Counted from the stretch's first letter, positions 8,778 to 18,523 are shown. The stretch is 64,000 nucleotides of DNA from Acidisarcina polymorpha (GCF_003330725.1 NZ_CP030840.1:5884116-5948115), one strand, 5' to 3'. Made by a program: numbers and translations. The notes: a model not told the origin generated them from the sequence alone.

Positions 8778-9749
8778 CGTTAATACCTCTGTGTCAGATA
8801 ACTGGTTCCTCCTCTTTTTATTCTTGGCAATAGCAAAAATCCGATCGATTGATCTGCCTCCTCTCGCTCTAGAGCAGTGATGTTCCCCGACTGAGTGCTC
8901 AGGATGACGAGGACATTCACCTTCCTTGAGCTTTATTCTTCCTGATGGTGTTGGGCTGGAGCTTCTTCTTCTGCAAGAGAAACATCTGGGAACGTCGCAG
9001 ATGCTCCGGACCTAACGTGCGGGGCAAGCGGTGGAAGTGCTCAGCAAGCTGCCGGAACCGCACCGAAATAGGTGGGAATGGTCGATGGCGAATAGTTACG
9101 CCATTGGAAGCACGCGCCGACGAAGCGGGCTCACGGGAAGATTCTCCTGTGAACATCACGCTAGTCGCACGACGCTATTTTGCACCAGAGCCCTCAAAAC
9201 ATGGTTGACGTTGGAGACCAGGCCGACAATCGTCCATTGCACATCTGCAGGATGCGATCCGTGTGTGCCGTTTGTTGTTTACCCGTGTATGAGTTCCCGC
9301 AGCTCGATGCTTTCAAAATGGAGCTTAGGAGACGGCTTCTGCTGCGTCACTCTCGGAGCCTGCTGCATAATATCGAACATCGCAAGCGTGAGAGAGCGAA
9401 GCAGTGGCTCGTCCCAAGTCCGGCAAGAGGTGCAAGAGCTCACCGATCGAGGAACTGACAAACAACATCACGATGATCGCCGAAGCCGTCACAGTTGCCG
9501 TAGCGTGCGGGCTGAACACGGGCAGCAGCAGCAGAGCGGAGAAGAACATCAGCCCGCCAAGGCTCGTGACCAACGCGAACTGGCCCATTCTGCCACGAGC
9601 TGGGCTGTCTTTCCTGTGTGCCTCAATACCGCTGTCTCAAGATAATGCTGGGGTTGAGACCTCATTGTGATCGTTGCACAAACGTTCGTTTATGCAACGA
9701 TATGCTATCGGCTTCTTGGATGGACACATAGGCACAACAATGCGTGAGG
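8778..9749. other. Long gene-poor stretch with one doubtful small membrane-protein frame
   Basis: The 970 bp are mostly non-coding by eye. A minus-strand frame at 9325-9588 (ATG at 9588) would encode 87 residues with two hydrophobic segments (LVTSLGGLMFFSALLLLPVF and ASAIIVMLFVSSSIGELL). Its C-terminal half looks random and no Shine-Dalgarno is evident. It may be a small membrane protein, a remnant or chance. No other gene, RNA or repeat was recognised. Confidence 0.3.
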
Positions 9750-11408
9750 CTAGCCTGCCGAGTTCTTCGGCTGATGCAAATACGCACTTGCGCGAGTGAT
9801 TTCCGGGCGCTGTGACGTCCGTCCACCATTGGTGACTTGTAGGAGTTGGCCGTAGAGGCGGCGAGCCTCGTCCCTTTGGCCAGCGTCTGCTGCGGCTTCG
9901 GCCGCACCTGCGAGTCCGTTGAAACGGTTAGGACTCAGCTTCAAATCCGTCTTGTACTCAGCCAGCGCCTTTGCAAGGTGCCCCTCTGCACGCAACATGT
10001 CTGCGTACATTTCACGCGCTGGTATATCAACTTCAGCCTGTCCTACCCGATCTTGTTCATCAGCAGAAGCGGAGAGTTGCGCAAGAGCTTCGGCATCGCG
10101 GTGATGCGCATAATTCTGCCATGCCTGCATAGTCAAAAACGTTGCATGGATCTCTGCTGAAATCGGCGATCCCTCAGCTTCGACGGCCTTATAGATCGAT
10201 TGCGCGCTCGCCACAGCCCGATCGGCTGCGCCGGGATCCCGTAAGTGGCCGGCGGCAATCGCTTGTGCCCAAAGAAGAAAATAACGCGACGAGACAAGGG
10301 GATGGGGTGGTTCAGCAATTGCAATAATGTCTTTCCACTCGTGGCGCTCCAGATGATAAATGGAAGGGAATTCCACCTGCATGTACGAGGTGTACATGTA
10401 CATCCCATCGTTCTGGATGCCGGGGATCACTGCAAGATGTTGAATCAGCGGATTGGTATCTTCGTAGATCTTTCGTGCACGCGCATCATCGCCGTCCTGC
10501 AGATAGGCATAAAGCAGGAACTCATACGCGTGCATCTCATGGGCGACTCCGTCGAGGTGCTCTTTGGCCGCCAGTTCCGAAGCGTTGACCGAGTCGAGAT
10601 TGGCCGCGATATCTTCCTGCCACATACCTAGCCGTGCGAAAATGTGGCCGGGCATGTGAAGGGCATGGGCCGAGGCAGGTGCAATGGCTGCGTACTTCTC
10701 AGCTGCGGGCAGGGCTTCTCGGGCAAGCTGAGGGTTGTCGCAGGTATGGATAATGTAGTGCGCAAAGCCGGGGTGGTCGGGGTGAGCCTCAAAGCCAGGC
10801 ATGAGTACGGCCAAGGCCTTTCGATCGGCTGCGATAGGATCTTTCGGGTCTAGAGATGCGGCTGCGGAGAGACCGAGACCGTAAAACGCTAAGGCTTCAA
10901 CATCGCTGGGATAGGCCCTGTGCAGATCGCCCATCACATCTGCATATGTGCTGACCGCCGCGATGTTTTGTCCAGGGTCGGAGTGCAGGTAACCGCGTAG
11001 TGCGGCGATGTAGCGGAGCTCGCGGTCGGTCTTGGGGTGAAGCGCCGCTGCATTGTCGATCTCCGCGATCCCTGCCTTGCGCCTGTCATCCGGCATGCCG
11101 TCCCAGAAGGGGCGCCATTCGGTCATGGCGAGACCCCACTGCGCCATGGCGCATGAGGGATCGGCGTGGGCTACGGAAGCAAATTGCTTGCGAGCTTCTT
11201 CGTACCAGAAGGAGTGAAGCATAGCGACGCCACGTTCAAATGGGACCTGAACAGAAGCACTGCATGAGATAGGGAAGTGCACCGTGCCGAGTTTTACGAG
11301 AGCTTCTGGCGGAACGCCCTCACCGCCATTATGGTGGTGCTGCTGTGCTACCGAAACAGAAGCGATTCCAGCAATGCAAAAGTGCATCATAAGTCGTTTT
11401 AAGGTCAT
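9750..11408 (-). CDS. Exported TPR-repeat protein
   Basis: 552 residues from the ATG at 11408 (MTLKRLMMHFCIAGIASVSV, a signal peptide ending near VAQQ); the frame is open 36 bp further to a GTG. After a His-rich linker the protein contains helical repeats of TPR type: MLHSFWYEEARKQFASVAHA, CAMAQWGLAMTEWRPFWDG, AEKYAAIAPASAHALHMPGH, and near the C-terminus LAKALAEYKTDLKLSPNRFN and RDEARRLYGQLLQ. Proteins of this type are common in soil bacteria and have no assigned reaction; they probably act as periplasmic scaffolds. It stands alone, with a gene-poor 970 bp downstream and ~325 bp upstream that hold no gene. Confidence 0.7.
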   Translation of the reverse strand: MTLKRLMMHFCIAGIASVSVAQQHHHNGGEGVPPEALVKLGTVHFPISCSASVQVPFERGVAMLHSFWYEEARKQFASVAHADPSCAMAQWGLAMTEWRPFWDGMPDDRRKAGIAEIDNAAALHPKTDRELRYIAALRGYLHSDPGQNIAAVSTYADVMGDLHRAYPSDVEALAFYGLGLSAAASLDPKDPIAADRKALAVLMPGFEAHPDHPGFAHYIIHTCDNPQLAREALPAAEKYAAIAPASAHALHMPGHIFARLGMWQEDIAANLDSVNASELAAKEHLDGVAHEMHAYEFLLYAYLQDGDDARARKIYEDTNPLIQHLAVIPGIQNDGMYMYTSYMQVEFPSIYHLERHEWKDIIAIAEPPHPLVSSRYFLLWAQAIAAGHLRDPGAADRAVASAQSIYKAVEAEGSPISAEIHATFLTMQAWQNYAHHRDAEALAQLSASADEQDRVGQAEVDIPAREMYADMLRAEGHLAKALAEYKTDLKLSPNRFNGLAGAAEAAADAGQRDEARRLYGQLLQVTNGGRTSQRPEITRASAYLHQPKNSAG

Positions 11409-11733
11409 GCGATGAGTATAAAGTTCATCGAACAAATACTCCACTCAATGACGAGGCGCCGCCGCGCGAGAACAATTCCTCAGCACTCGTCCCTAATATC
11501 TATCATTATGGCGGAATAAATCGAGACCTTAGAAGTTTAAGGATACAGGTTGTTAGTTCATCTTCTTGACCTGAGATGCCCCGAGCACGCGCAAAGGAAA
11601 ACGACAATTGGCGCAGGCTGCAGCTCTCAAAGCTGCTGCGGAGTTCTCGAAATCGGTCGGTATGGACGAGTCGCTCCATGAAGCAGGCTGCGCAATACGA
11701 ACACTCGACAAACACGCTTGACTAACGAAAACG

Positions 11734-12711
11734 ATGCTATCGCCAATTCAGTTCTTCAGCAGACCACTTGACACGACCACAATGCCGTTCAACCCCAACT
11801 CCAAAGAAGCAAAACTTGAAATTGATAACTGGATTCATACTAGCCAACTAGGACTAAGTCCTGATATCCACAATTCCCTAATGCGCGCGAGATTCGAGCG
11901 CTTCGCTGCATATACGTTGCCTTTTGCTGATGTTTCACATCTGAAACTTCATGCTTTATGGCTATGCTGGACACATCTCTTCGATGATCCCTTCGATGAG
12001 GGACAGCTATGACAGCAACCTGGTCTCGCCCGGGCAGTAATTACACGGCTGACAAATGCACTCTATGGTATTAAATCTGATGATTTGCGACCAATCGATA
12101 GAGCGGTTCTTAGTCTCTTCGAGCGGAGCTGCGCTGGACGGTCCCCGTCGTGGCAAACACGTTTCCGTCGTCACGTCGCTGAATACATTCAGATGTATCT
12201 CGTCGAAGCTGAAGCGTTTGGAACAGGCAGCGGAACGCTTCCATCGCTTAACGCTTATCTACCGCACCGAGTAAGCGGAGGTGGCGCCGAAATATGCTTA
12301 GACTTTATTGAAGTCGTCATCGATGCAGAGCTCCCTGCGCAGGTACTTGCTTTACCCGCCTACCTGAACTTTCGGGAAGCCATGGTCTTAGTTATATCGC
12401 TTGCCAATGACATTCTTGGGTATGAGAGAGATCTTCGCGTTGGCTATCGCATGAACCTGGTTCAGGTTTTATATCAGGAGCGGAGCTATAACAGGGGCTA
12501 CGCTCTATTCGAGAGCGGACTCATTTTTCAGTCATACGTTTTGCGAGTCGAGGAGCAGGAACAATTGTTATTGAAGCAAATGAAGGAAGCACGGATCACT
12601 TCGAAAGAGCAGAATCTTGTCACTGAAATAATCGACCAATATAAGATTTGGATCTATGGATATTGCGCCTGGGCTTGCGACAATCCTCGGTTCAGTTCTG
12701 TGGAGGTGTGA
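11734..12711 (+). pseudogene. Class I terpene synthase interrupted by one in-frame TGA
   Basis: The frame from 11734 to 12711 is open except for TGA at 12010-12012. The first segment ends with LKLHALWLCWTHLFDDPFDE, the Asp-rich (DDxxD) metal-binding motif; the second contains LVISLANDILGYERDLRVGY and NLVQVL, the NSE-type second metal motif. Together (~325 codons) they match a bacterial sesqui- or diterpene cyclase, which ionises a prenyl diphosphate using Mg2+. Both sides of the stop are in the same frame, so a single substitution such as CGA (Arg) to TGA explains it. It could be a real nonsense mutation, a sequencing error or stop read-through; no other decay is visible. The downstream P450 gene overlaps its end, suggesting a terpene-oxidation pair. 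A start at 11782 (MPFNPNSK) is also possible. Confidence 0.8.
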
Positions 12712-12713
12712 CT

Positions 12714-14150
12714 GTGAGATGCCCCTTCGACGGCACGTCTGAATCAATCGTGATGGACGAGGCTCTACCAAGAGTTGTTCCTCCAGCTAAAACCCCAGGT
12801 CTCTTTGCATTGCTGCGGCTGTCAGCGCGCAATCCGATTGAAGTGTGGCCGCGCGAAGTATATGAAGAAGATCTATTTCATCTTCCTGGGCCGGCTGGGG
12901 GATTAATTTTTCTGTCGGCCCCTGAACTCGTGCAAGAAGCTTTAGTCAGCTCCGTCAATGCTTTCGGACGCTCGAAGGAATTTCTTGATACCATACGCCC
13001 CCTTGTAGGCAACTCGATCGTGGCGTCCGACGGGCCGCGCTGGAGATTCCAGCGTTCGTTTTGTGCTCCTCTCTTCCGTCCCGAGCAGATAGACAAATTC
13101 AGCCAGGGGATGTTGGATGCCAGTGTCGAAGCAGCCGAACGGTTGATTGCTTCAAGTGAACACAAACCTATCTCTCTTCTGGCCGAAATGATGCATTTGT
13201 CTCTCACATCGATTGCGAAGACGATGCTCTCCGATCAGGCCATGCTGAACTCAGAGAGGGTAATCGGCGCGATATCGAATTATCTGAAAGAGGTGCCGAA
13301 AGCCGCACTCTATAGTACTTTGGGGCTTCCGAAGTGGATCCTTAGGCCTGGGAAGAAAAGCCAACTGCGCGCCCGCGATTTCCTCCATATCGAGATGAAA
13401 CGCATAATCGATGAGCGCAAAGCCAGAGGTCTGGAGACGGGTAGATGTCCAGACGATCTGCTCGACCTACTGCTTTCTGCAGAGAAACAAGCGGAATGTG
13501 GAGCCTTCGGCGAGAAGGACGTATTGCACAATCTTCTAACGTTTGTTGCAGCTGGATATGAAACGACCGGTGTGGCAATGGCGTGGACTATCTACCTTGT
13601 CAGTCTTCATCCGGAGACAGAAAATCTTATTCTTGCTGAGCTTGACGAAGTGACCAGAGGAGAACCAATTAAGCCATGCCATCTTAATCGTCTTGTGTAC
13701 CTTAGACAGGTTGTTTCTGAATCTCTTCGCCTGTACCCGCCTATTGCGGCGATGGCTAGGCGAGTTGTCGAACCAGTGACTATTGGAGGAAACAGACTCG
13801 ATAAGAATACAACCGTGATGATATCTCCCTATGTAATTCACCGTCACCGAAAGCTATGGGATTATCCCGACCACTTCAATCCCGACAACTTCTCACCCAG
13901 CCGCGCCGCAGGTCGTCATCGGTACGCATATCTACCATTCGGCGCCGGGCAACGTATCTGTATCGGTATGAGTTTTGCCATGACAGAAATGTTGATCGCC
14001 GTGGGAACACTGGTTCGAACGTTGCGTTTCAGCTCTACGGCAATCCGCCCTCCCAACCTCCAATTACGTATTGCGCTGCATCCATCTGATGGGCTTCCTA
14101 TGAGAGCGACTCGGCGAGGGCAGGTAAACCATGATCTAAAGGCAGATTAA
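12714..14150 (+). CDS. Cytochrome P450 coupled to the terpene synthase
   Basis: About 478 residues. All P450 hallmarks are present: I-helix AGYETTGVAMAW (oxygen activation), K-helix ESLRLYPP (ExxR), the PERF-like region FNPDNFSPSRAAGRH, and the haem loop YLPFGAGQRICIGMSFAMTE. I prefer the GTG at 12714 because GGAGG sits seven bases upstream; the ATG at 12753 (MDEALPRVVPPAKTPGLF) is an alternative, and the frame is open from 12648. The gene begins immediately after the terpene synthase stop (12711), so the two were probably co-translated and the P450 likely hydroxylates the terpene product. Length and motifs are those of a functional monooxygenase, in contrast to the P450 at 5.9-7.0 kb. Redox partners are not encoded nearby. 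Confidence 0.9.
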   Translation: MRCPFDGTSESIVMDEALPRVVPPAKTPGLFALLRLSARNPIEVWPREVYEEDLFHLPGPAGGLIFLSAPELVQEALVSSVNAFGRSKEFLDTIRPLVGNSIVASDGPRWRFQRSFCAPLFRPEQIDKFSQGMLDASVEAAERLIASSEHKPISLLAEMMHLSLTSIAKTMLSDQAMLNSERVIGAISNYLKEVPKAALYSTLGLPKWILRPGKKSQLRARDFLHIEMKRIIDERKARGLETGRCPDDLLDLLLSAEKQAECGAFGEKDVLHNLLTFVAAGYETTGVAMAWTIYLVSLHPETENLILAELDEVTRGEPIKPCHLNRLVYLRQVVSESLRLYPPIAAMARRVVEPVTIGGNRLDKNTTVMISPYVIHRHRKLWDYPDHFNPDNFSPSRAAGRHRYAYLPFGAGQRICIGMSFAMTEMLIAVGTLVRTLRFSSTAIRPPNLQLRIALHPSDGLPMRATRRGQVNHDLKAD

Positions 14151-14340
14151 CTCTGCGGCAGATGAAGCGGCTCTGTTGTTTTGTGCGCGGTTAGCTGTGG
14201 AGTGGTGTGAACAAAGCATGGATCGTGAAGGCGTCGAACACCTTGTTGACAAAGCGCCGCTCGTCCTTTGCGTGGGGCTGCAGGTGAGGTCACGTAGACA
14301 TGCGTATTAGACGTGCTCTCCAGATCGACGATGGCACGCC

Positions 14341-15440
14341 CTAATAGGCCTTTCTTGATCCGTCCGTCCAACGGGAACGCTCTGCGGCTTCATCTTGCCC
14401 GCCCTTCCAATCGATCTGTCCAAGGGCCTCGTCGCATGACTGGGCCAACCGGCCTCGAATGCTGCAGCTTGAAAACTGTGTAGACTTCGTGGGGAGTCTA
14501 GCGAGGATATGAGGGTACGGCCGAGGATTCGACAGATCCTTAAGTCCTTGTAAATCAGACAGCAGCGATGGATCTTTTACCGCCTCGTTCGTCTTGAGAT
14601 GTATAAAGTGCCGCGAGAAGCCGGTCCAGCGGTCTACCTCCATCAGCTGGTCGGTGATCTTGACGTGCGACAGCATACTGCTGAGGGCATCCCGAAGAGC
14701 TTCGCCTTCCTTCGGAACGCCGTTCTCAAGCGGACTGATCTTGGGTCCCGCACTGTTCAACTCCGCGTTGCGCAATTGATCCTCGCGGGCGAGAGCATCG
14801 GTGTGGTCGAGAGCACTCCGGAGCAGAGACATTCGCTGCTCGATATATGCCGCCCCTATCGTAGGGACAGCGACATGTAGCTGGCCTTGCGTAAGCCTGC
14901 GATCTAACTCCGGGTGCGGCATCAGGTAGTCCTCGAAGTCGCGAAACTGGCGAGAACCAGCTAGCAATACATCGCCGGAGCGCGAGGAATTCTTCAACTC
15001 AGCCATGACACAGAGTTCATAAAAGCGCCGGTCTATGGCTTCAGGACCGAGCACATAGGCTTCCCGCCGCCTCCGAAGGAAGCCCAAAGGTGCGTTCTGG
15101 GGCACTTTCCTCAACCCGCCCCACTTCATTTCCCGTAGCAATTCAATCGCTTCGATCAACTCGCGGGCAACCGGAGCAGGCCGGAGTTGAAGAGTCTCGA
15201 TCAACGCAGGACCGTAGCGCCTGAGCTGACGGTAGTGTTCTCCGACAAGTGAGAGCGCATCGAAGTCCTAATCCCGAGCGAGCTCGGCTGCCTCTTTTAC
15301 GCTGGCAGAAAATATCCCCGTGCGTTCGCAGAACAGGGCAAAGCCATCAACGAGAAGGTTCGGCTTTGCGCAAAGGTCGGGGCGGCGCTGGTCGATGCCG
15401 GTGAGCAAGGCCGCGACCCATTCGCGGATGCGATCGTATC
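14341..15440 (-). pseudogene. Tn3-family transposase (TnpA) internal fragment
   Basis: Minus-strand translation gives HYRQLRRYGPALIETLQL, LREMKWGGLRKVPQNAPLGF, IDRRFYELCVMAELKNSSRS, GSRQFRDFEDYLMPHPELDR and DRWTGFSRHFIHLKTNEAVK. These are characteristic of the central part of Tn3-family transposases (~1000 residues when intact). An in-frame TAG lies at 15270-15268, between ...AAELARD and DFDALSLVGEHYRQ. After about position 14560 the similarity fades, so the catalytic DDE part is missing. The N-terminal ~350 residues are missing too, because the fragment ends at the 124-bp repeat at 15441. It cannot be active. It marks an old Tn3-type insertion. Confidence 0.75.
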
Positions 15441-15564
15441 CTGAAGAATAATCCCGAGCCAGAGGCCGGTTTCATGGTTATGGATCGACACATAGCCTGC
15501 CTACAACCTGCAGACCGCAGTCGGGGGCACCTCAAGAAAGGGAAGTTTATGTACGCTAAGCTCC
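15441..15564 (+). repeat. Left 124-bp inverted repeat containing a 38-bp Tn3-type end
   Basis: This segment matches the reverse complement of 17302-17425 with about ten mismatches and no gap. Its inner 38 bp (15523-15560) begin GGGGGCACCTC and end ATGTACGCTAAG, the length and GGGG...TAAG form typical of Tn3-family terminal inverted repeats, with TAAG facing the S41 peptidase gene. The outer ~82 bp could code for ...NPEPEAGFMVMD on the plus strand, the same piece as the end of the decayed frame at 17378-17670. Confidence 0.75.
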
Positions 15565-15617
15565 ACGCTATACCGCACTATTCTCAAACCCACCGTCTGA
15601 AAGGAACCTTCATCGCT

Positions 15618-17255
15618 ATGTTGCGCACTTGTTCGCTCGCCTTGGTTTGTCTCTTTACTTTGCCCACCCTTGGCCAGGAAGCCACTTCTGCGACGGCCAA
15701 CCTGATGAAACAAGCTGAGGCCGCGTACGAGGCAAAACATTTCAGGGAAAGTGCAGGCTTTTACATTCGCGCTCTTCCGCTCGTTCAAGATAATGATCGT
15801 GCAGGCGTCGAGTACAACCTCGCGTGCTCGCAAGCTCTCGCAGGGGACCGAGCGTCTGCTTTCGACTCCCTCGATCATGCTGTCGAAGATGGCTACACTG
15901 ACCGCAAAGATACCGAAGCCGATAAGGACCTCGTCTCACTCCACACCGACCCACGGTGGCAGCCGCTGCTTGAGCGGATGACCAACTTCACCGCGCAGCA
16001 AGATGCACGTTGGGGTGATGCCGCGTTCGCTACCCCAAACGCAACCAATATCGCTGATGTGGATAAGCTCGCGGGGCTCGCCGAGCTTTGGGCCCAAGCC
16101 AAGTTCGGTTTTGCCAACTTCTGGCACGTTCCGCAGCTTAATTGGGACCAGACCTACCGCGACTTCATTCCAAAGGTTCTGGCTACTCGCTCGACGGAAG
16201 ACTACTATCGCGTTCTTCAGAGCTTCTACGCTCTGCTTCAGGATGGCCATTCCAATGTGTACTCACCTGAATTGATCGAAGGTAAGCTCAGCCGCTTACC
16301 ACTCCGCACTCGGCTGGTAGATGGCCACCTGCTCGTCATTGGTTCTCGCGATCCTTCCGCAAACCTGCAGGGTCTTCATGCCGGCGACGAGATCATCACG
16401 ATCAACTCTGAACCGGCCACTAGCTGGGCTGAGCGCAACGTGGCACCCTTTGTGAGCGCCTCGAGTTCTCAAGATCGCAACACCCGCACCTACGAGTACG
16501 TGCCCTTTCTCGCGCCGATCGGGACTACCTTCACCCTCGGTGTCGAAACGACTTCGGGAAAACAGAGCACACACGTCTTCGAAGTTATGAAGAGTGCTTC
16601 GCAACACAGTCCCCTTTTCGACCTAAAGTTCCTTCCCGGCAATATCGCCTACGTAGCATTAAACGGCTTTGACGATAATACTGCCGCGAAAGAGTGGGAC
16701 AAACACTGGCCCCAGATCAGCAAAGCCGACTCGCTTATTCTTGATTTGCGCAAAAATGGCGGCGGCAGCGACGCGGTGGGAGCCCATATCATGGCCACCC
16801 TCATAGACAAGACCGCGCTGGGCGAGTTGTCGCGATCCACCCGGTGGATTGCCACCTATCGTGCCTGGGGAAACGCCGAGACTCCCTTACGTTTTCCCGT
16901 CGGTACTGTAGAGCCAGATCCTGCGCGCCACTTTTCTGGTCCTACCGTTCTGCTCATCAGTCCCCGGACCTACTCTGCCGGGGAAGACATGGTCGTCGTC
17001 TTCGCTCAGGCACATCGAGGCAAGACCATCGGTGAACCCACCGGTGGTAGCACCGGCCAGCCTCTTATGTTCAAACTACCCGGCGGCGGCGGCGCTCGCG
17101 TCTGTACCAAACACGACAGTTTTGCCGACGACCGCGAGTTTGTTGGTGTTGGTATCCAGCCTGATATCCCGGCTCATTCGACACGCTCTGACATTATCGC
17201 TGGTCGCGATTCCGTTCTCGAAACAGCCATCCATTCGCTTCAGACAAAGCCCTAA
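15618..17255 (+). CDS. Exported S41-family peptidase with TPR-like N-terminus, inside inverted repeats
   Basis: 545 residues from the ATG at 15618, which begins a signal peptide (MLRTCSLALVCLFTLPTLGQ); the frame is open back into the left inverted repeat. Residues ~25-115 form a TPR-like unit (AEAAYEAKHFRESAGFYIRA). A PDZ-like segment follows (LQGLHAGDEIITINSEPATS). The S41 (tail-specific protease/C-terminal processing peptidase) domain has LILDLRKNGGGSDAVGA, the catalytic Ser in SPRTYSAGEDMVV, and GEPTGGSTGQP; a catalytic-dyad Lys is not obvious. Proteins of this kind degrade or process periplasmic polypeptides. It is the only gene between two 124-bp inverted repeats with Tn3-like ends, so it may be the passenger of a mobile cassette. 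Confidence 0.85.
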   Translation: MLRTCSLALVCLFTLPTLGQEATSATANLMKQAEAAYEAKHFRESAGFYIRALPLVQDNDRAGVEYNLACSQALAGDRASAFDSLDHAVEDGYTDRKDTEADKDLVSLHTDPRWQPLLERMTNFTAQQDARWGDAAFATPNATNIADVDKLAGLAELWAQAKFGFANFWHVPQLNWDQTYRDFIPKVLATRSTEDYYRVLQSFYALLQDGHSNVYSPELIEGKLSRLPLRTRLVDGHLLVIGSRDPSANLQGLHAGDEIITINSEPATSWAERNVAPFVSASSSQDRNTRTYEYVPFLAPIGTTFTLGVETTSGKQSTHVFEVMKSASQHSPLFDLKFLPGNIAYVALNGFDDNTAAKEWDKHWPQISKADSLILDLRKNGGGSDAVGAHIMATLIDKTALGELSRSTRWIATYRAWGNAETPLRFPVGTVEPDPARHFSGPTVLLISPRTYSAGEDMVVVFAQAHRGKTIGEPTGGSTGQPLMFKLPGGGGARVCTKHDSFADDREFVGVGIQPDIPAHSTRSDIIAGRDSVLETAIHSLQTKP

Positions 17256-17301
17256 CAGGGTCTCAAAACGTCTCTACCTAAAGCCCTCCGCTGCTTGCCT
17301 C

Positions 17302-17425
17302 GGAGCTTAGCGTACATAAATTTCCCTTTCTTGAGGTGCCTCCGACTGCGGTCTGCAGGTTGTAGGCATGCTGTGTGTCAACCCATAACCATGAAACCGG
17401 TCTCTGGCTCGGGATTATTCTTCAG
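17302..17425 (-). repeat. Right 124-bp inverted repeat containing a 38-bp Tn3-type end
   Basis: Inverted partner of 15441-15564. The inner 38 bp at 17306-17343 read, on the minus strand, GGAGGCACCTC ... ATGTACGCTAAG, with the TAAG end facing the S41 peptidase gene 47 bp away. No direct target duplication is seen: the five bases outside the 38-bp ends are CAGTC on the left and GACTG on the right, which are inverted rather than direct copies, and the bases outside the 124-bp units do not match. Confidence 0.75.
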
Positions 17426-17670
17426 CTTATCCAGCGCTGCCTGCACAGTGGAGCGGTCGAACTCCGGCGTCTGCTCGTCATCCATCTTCTCCATGCTGTC
17501 GAGATAACGCTGAAGCTGGAACCGCTCGCGCACTGTGTCGATGCTGACCAGGGCGTGAAACCTGCTCCCCATCGCTGACGAAGCCGCGGATCAGGAGACC
17601 GTAGCGCCGCGTATTGGTTATCAGAATGCTTCTCAGTTCAATCGCAGTATCATCGTCTTTTTGGTCGTTC
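17378..17670 (-). pseudogene. Remnant of an unidentified element-associated ORF
   Basis: Minus-strand 17572-17378 encodes ALVSIDTVRERFQLQRYLDS, then MEKMDDEQTPEFDRSTVQAA and LDKLKNNPEPETGFMVMG, followed by a stop. Upstream in another frame (about 17570-17670) is DDTAIELRSILITNTRRYGL then LIRGFVSDGE, so a frameshift near 17570 probably broke one protein. The last ~15 codons lie within the right 124-bp repeat. I cannot assign a family; an element-encoded accessory protein is possible. The following 17671-17977 holds no gene I can recognise. Confidence 0.4.
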
Positions 17671-17977
17671 CCCGGGATCGTGATTGCACCTCATTCGAAT
17701 CAACTTATCTGACTCGCAATGACAGGGCTATGACCATACGCCTGGGGAAGGTGAACGTTCCAACAGACCACATCCCCACGTCGGTCTCTAGTCAGCAACC
17801 GGATCTCGCAGAATCGCGCTCGGTGAGTTCCGTAACAGGCTCGTAACCTCAGCCTATCCTCCGCCAGGTTCAGCCAGCGTTCGAGGATGTACTAAAATGA
17901 CACCCGGCCCGACATCACACCTGGCCCGGGTAACGCCCGGAGCAACGATAGTCTGTTGCTCCAGTAACGATCCGGTT

Positions 17978-18523
17978 CTAGGCAATCTCCGCATAAGAGA
18001 TCTGGGGGAAGTCGATCTCTACTTCGGTCGCCACGTTGAAGTAGTTGGTGAAAACGTTGAGAGCAACATGCGCGATGATCTCTGCAATCTCACCTTCTGA
18101 GAACCCTGCGTTGCTGACCTCCCCAAGGTCGGCATCGGTGACCTGCCCCTTGGTTTCCAGAACCCGTTTTGCAAAGGTGAGTGCCGCCGTCGTCTTCGGG
18201 TTGCTGCCGTTGCCCCCGCGGCTGGCAACGATCTGCTGTTGATCGAGGCCGACCATCTTGCCGATTGCGGTGTGCGCGGAAAGGCAGTAGTCGCAGTGGT
18301 TCTCCTGCGCTGTCACCAGAGCGAGTTGCTCTCTGATCTTTGCGTCAAGGAGGCCGCGGCCAAGTGCTCCGCTGAAAGCAAGGTACGATTCCAGCACGGC
18401 AGGGGAAGTGGCCATGACCCGCGTCATATTCGGGACAAGGCCAAGCTTGCCCTTCACGGCGTCGAGTAGTTCTTTGGTTTTTCCAGTAGCGGTGGAAGGA
18501 TCAACAGCGTGCAGACGAGACAT
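17978..18523 (-). CDS. Carboxymuconolactone decarboxylase/AhpD-like protein
   Basis: 181 residues. The redox motif of the CMD/AhpD family is complete: ENHCDYCLSAHTAIGKMVGL (E-x3-C-x2-C-x3-H), in which the two cysteines form a reversible disulfide and Glu and His relay protons. The flanking helices (LDAKIREQLALVTAQ and EIAEIIAHVALNVFTNYFNV) fit the all-alpha fold. AhpD-like proteins act as alkylhydroperoxidases or disulfide reductases in peroxide and electrophile defence. The gene diverges from a TetR-family gene; the 152-bp space holds two operator-like palindromes, so it is probably the repressor's target. Confidence 0.9.
   Translation of the reverse strand: MSRLHAVDPSTATGKTKELLDAVKGKLGLVPNMTRVMATSPAVLESYLAFSGALGRGLLDAKIREQLALVTAQENHCDYCLSAHTAIGKMVGLDQQQIVASRGGNGSNPKTTAALTFAKRVLETKGQVTDADLGEVSNAGFSEGEIAEIIAHVALNVFTNYFNVATEVEIDFPQISYAEIA

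Noticed and set aside
9325-9588. Confident small membrane protein on the minus strand
   Set aside because: Two hydrophobic segments are visible, but no ribosome-binding site or known family supports it; reported only as part of the intergenic stretch.
12010-12012. Selenocysteine or programmed read-through at the TGA in the terpene synthase
   Set aside because: No known terpene cyclase has Sec at this place, no SECIS-like hairpin was seen just after the codon, and a simple CGA-to-TGA change explains it.
14341-17425. Complete Tn3-family transposon
   Set aside because: No resolvase, no catalytic transposase part and no direct target duplication are visible; only remnants remain.
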